In this document: in pieces, positions 5,917 to 7,668 of the stretch
Layout of the letters: the number at the start of each line of letters is the position of its first letter
Numbering within the stretch: position 1 is the stretch's first letter
From: an uncultured Sporolactobacillus sp.
GTDB taxonomy: Bacteria; Bacillota; Bacilli; Bacillales; Sporolactobacillaceae
Direction of reading: 5' to 3'
Assembly (NCBI GenBank): GCA_900543345.1
Contig: UQRJ01000130.1
Span: forward strand, 1-7,668
DNA: 7,668 nucleotides
The notes under the pieces: model-generated
What the model was told of the DNA's origin: nothing
Database searches by the model: none
Seen by the model: the letters and a program-made list of their open reading frames with translations, nothing else
Made by a program: the position numbers and the translations under genes

Positions 5917-5948
5917 TGGGGATGTTACATCGCCTTCGAGCGGAATAG
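5913..5948 (+). pseudogene. Stub of a third cistron, possibly the lost ATPase gene
   Basis: An ATG overlaps the second permease stop (ATGA), and the next codon is also ATG (5916), with GAGGGAG (5902-5908) seven nucleotides before the latter: a good translation start. The reading is MMGMLHRLRAE followed by TAG. FepC-type ATPases, which normally follow FecCD permeases, often begin with a short Met-rich lead and R-L-x-A/G-E-x-L-T-L-x-Y. The stub agrees with the R-L-R-A-E part and then stops. No Walker A or signature sequence is present in any frame to 6143. The inference is that the ATPase gene was deleted or truncated here; the match is only about five residues, so chance is possible. Confidence 0.35.
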
Positions 5949-5951
5949 GGG

Positions 5952-5971
5952 GGCTTTTTGGCAAAAGAGCC
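5952..5971 (+). repeat. Hairpin after the uptake operon, weak terminator candidate
   Basis: GGCTTTTT (5952-5959) pairs with AAAGAGCC (5964-5971) over eight bases (one G-U) around a GGCA loop. It lies right after the stub's stop codon, where a terminator is expected, but ATTGTGCATTTT follows rather than a T run. It could be a weak terminator or a structured leader or operator element; the sequence alone does not decide. Confidence 0.3.
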
Positions 5972-6102
5972 ATTGTGCATTTTCGGCGGCACAAACAGGG
6001 CAAGGCAAGTTTGAAAAGGTCGGCTGGACCCACCCTTCCCCATTTTAATTGTAACATGAAAAAAATTGTAAATATAGGCTTATATATTTCCCTTTGTTAC
6101 TC

Positions 6103-6108
6103 TATAAT
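6103..6108 (+). promoter_or_regulatory. rph: Candidate -10 element of the rph promoter
   Basis: A perfect TATAAT sits 36 bases before the rph start codon, but no good -35 lies 16-18 bases upstream (6080-6085 reads TTATAT) and there is no extended TG. Two direct copies of AATTGTAA (6047-6054 and 6064-6071, 17 bases apart) lie where an activator could bind. This would fit an inducible promoter, but that is inference. Confidence 0.5.
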
Positions 6109-6143
6109 GTACTCACATTAGGGGGCGAAGGGAGGAAAAACGA

Positions 6144-7627
6144 ATGAGTTGCTTTGTGCTTGGTTTTCACGATATTAATAAAACAAAACACTTGATTGTC
6201 GGGGGGAAAGGCGCGAACCTGGGGGAACTTTGCAAAATTGCGGGAATGCGCGTACCGGACGGCTTCTGCATTTCTACTGCGGCCTTTAAAAGAGTCATTG
6301 AGGAAGCGCCGGCGCTGAACCCATTACTTAATCAATTATCGCTTGTAAAAATGGAAGACCGCGATAGCATCGTTGAACTTAGTGGTGAAATTCGCAGAAG
6401 CATCGAAGGGATAGCCATCCCGGAAGACATTCATGAAGAGATCGTTCATTTCCTCTCGGCGCTTGGAGAAAAAGGGGCCTATGCCGTCCGATCCAGCGCG
6501 ACTGCGGAGGACCTGCCGACGGCCTCCTTTGCCGGTCAGCAGGATACGTATCTGAATATTATCGGCCAAAAGGCCATTTTGGCACACATCCGCAAGTGCT
6601 GGGCATCGCTGTTCACCGAGAGAGCTGTCACTTACCGCCTGCAAAAGGGTTTCGATCATCGTAAAGTCCAATTATCGGTCATTGTTCAGCAGATGGTCTT
6701 TCCGCAAGCATCCGGAATTTTGTTTACCGCCGATCCCATCACTGCCAATCGGCAGGTGTTATCTATTGATGCCGGCTTCGGATTGGGCGAGGCTCTGGTC
6801 TCCGGCCTGGTGACTGCCGACAGCTATAAAGTATCTCATGGTAAGGTGATTGGGAAGCGGATAGCCGCCAAAAAGCTGGCCATTGCTGCCGCGAAAGACG
6901 GCGGTACGAAAGAACGGCAAATTTCGCCTGAGCGGCAGAACAGGCAAGTGCTGACGGATGGGCAGATTTTGCAACTTACGCGCATCGGCAGGAAAATTGA
7001 AGCCCATTTCGGCTGTCCTCAGGACATCGAATGGTGTTTGACAGGCGATACATTTTATGTTGTCCAGAGTCGGCCGATCACGACGTTATACCCGATCCCG
7101 AAAGCAGGCGATCAAGAAAATCATGTTTATATATCTGTCGGTCACCAGCAAATGATGACCGATCCCATGAAACCATTGGGCTTGTCTTTTTTCCTGTTGA
7201 CGACAAGTGCACCGATGCATCAAGCCGGCGGAAGATTGTTTGTCGATGTGACCCGGATGCTTGCTTCGCCTGACAGCAGGGCAGTGTTATTAGCGACCAT
7301 GGGACAACACGATCCGCTCATGAAAGACGCACTGATGACCATCATCGAGCGGGGAGATTTTATAAAATCACTGCCAGCTGATAAAAGAGGACAGCGCTCC
7401 AGTAAAAATAATCAAGGAGGGCTGCCTTTTGCCGGGGATCGAACGCAAATCGCAGACGATCCAACCATCGTTGCTAATTTAATGAAGCGCAGTCAAAGAT
7501 CGATTGATAAGCTGAAACAAACGATTCGTACAAAATCGGGGACGGATTTATTTGCATTTATTCACGAGGATATTCAGCAATTAAAGCAACTTTTATCTGA
7601 TCCGCAAAGTGTGGAGGTGATTATGGT
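6144..7627 (+). CDS. rph: Rifampin phosphotransferase, 3' end missing
   Basis: The family inactivates rifampin in the cytosol by moving the beta-phosphate of ATP to the C21 hydroxyl, yielding AMP and phosphate. ATG 6144 follows AAGGGAGG (6128-6135) at 8 nt. The ATP-binding domain (about 1-312) is complete: GGKGANLGEL with K22, AVRSSATAEDLPTASFAGQ (114-132) with R116, an ILFTADPITANR and GLGEALVSG stretch, and QSRPITTL with R310. From about 328 the rifampin-binding domain begins (YISVGHQQMMTDPMKPLG) and matches the Listeria enzyme as I recall it, rather than PEP synthase. Genomic sequence ends after residue 494. Full-length enzymes are about 865-870 aa, so the rest of this domain and the C-terminal swivelling domain with the phospho-carrier histidine are off the contig. 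The apparent tail and TAG stop at 7662-7664 come from adapter. Whether the gene is intact in the organism is unknown. Confidence 0.92.
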
Positions 7628-7668
7628 CTGTCTCTTATACACATCTGACGCTGCCGACGAATAGCCTT
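7628..7668 (-). other. Illumina Nextera adapter (reverse complement, not genomic)
   Basis: CTGTCTCTTATACACATCT (7628-7646), then the reverse of the Read 1 arm and of the same 8-base index seen at 10-17. It is the exact reverse complement of bases 10-50. It supplies the false C-terminal residues LLYTSDAADE and the false stop of the rph reading frame. Confidence 0.98.

Noticed and set aside
51..7627. A CRISPR array, phage, toxin-antitoxin or other defence system
   Set aside because: No regularly spaced repeats, integrase, transposase or paired small toxin/antitoxin genes are visible in the genomic part.
7628..7664. Novel C-terminal tail on the phosphotransferase
   Set aside because: These residues are translated adapter, a well-known contamination signature.
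10..7668. Perfect 41-bp terminal inverted repeats that could suggest a transposon or linear element
   Set aside because: The repeats are Nextera adapter including an index, so they are library artefacts.

Overview
The window looks like an assembled contig from a moderate-GC member of the Bacillota, most likely a Bacillales-type organism. This is inferred from strong AGGAGG-like ribosome binding sites, a textbook sigma-A promoter, a Bacillus-type Fur box, TTG starts, and proteins resembling Bacillus/Listeria Fra, YfiYZ-YfhA-type transporters and Rph. No rRNA, tRNA or other marker fixes the genus. Both ends are not genomic: bases 1-50 and 7628-7668 are Illumina Nextera adapter sequence, so the true insert is about 51-7627.

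Left part (51-2300) is more A+T-rich and looks accessory. It holds two minus-strand genes: a cysteine-rich zinc-ribbon-like hypothetical protein (93-551) and an SRPBCC-fold protein (623-1066, TTG start). Next comes a decayed stretch with the N-terminal piece of a MarR-like regulator on the minus strand (1280-1432), almost abutting a C-terminal piece of a MerR-like regulator on the plus strand (1445-1657), and a further unrecognised plus-strand fragment (1740-1910). After this is a frataxin-like iron chaperone of the Fra/YdhG (DUF1801) family (1865-2242, minus strand, TTG start), with an AT-rich perfect dyad upstream of it. A plus-strand orphan fragment (2270-2518) ends at a clear intrinsic terminator (2522-2546).

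The centre (2663-5948) is a compact iron-siderophore uptake operon: a sigma-A promoter overlapped by a near-consensus Fur box, a possible 18-codon leader ORF, a lipoprotein binding protein (2809-3858), and two FecCD-type permeases (3851-4891 and 4888-5916) joined by 8-nt and 4-nt overlaps. No ATPase gene follows. A third start codon with its own ribosome binding site opens an 11-codon ORF whose residues resemble the extreme N-terminus of FepC-type ATPases, so the ATPase may have been lost, with energy coming from an ATPase encoded elsewhere, as YusV does for several Bacillus systems.

The right end (6103-7627) carries the first ~494 codons of a rifampin phosphotransferase (rph). It covers the whole ATP-binding domain and the first part of the rifampin-binding domain, then runs into adapter. 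The last residues of the apparent 506-aa ORF are translated adapter.

Taken together, the intact core is an iron-acquisition and iron-handling neighbourhood (Fur-controlled siderophore uptake plus Fra) followed by an antibiotic-inactivation gene. I do not see a convincing new defence, mobile or CRISPR system here.
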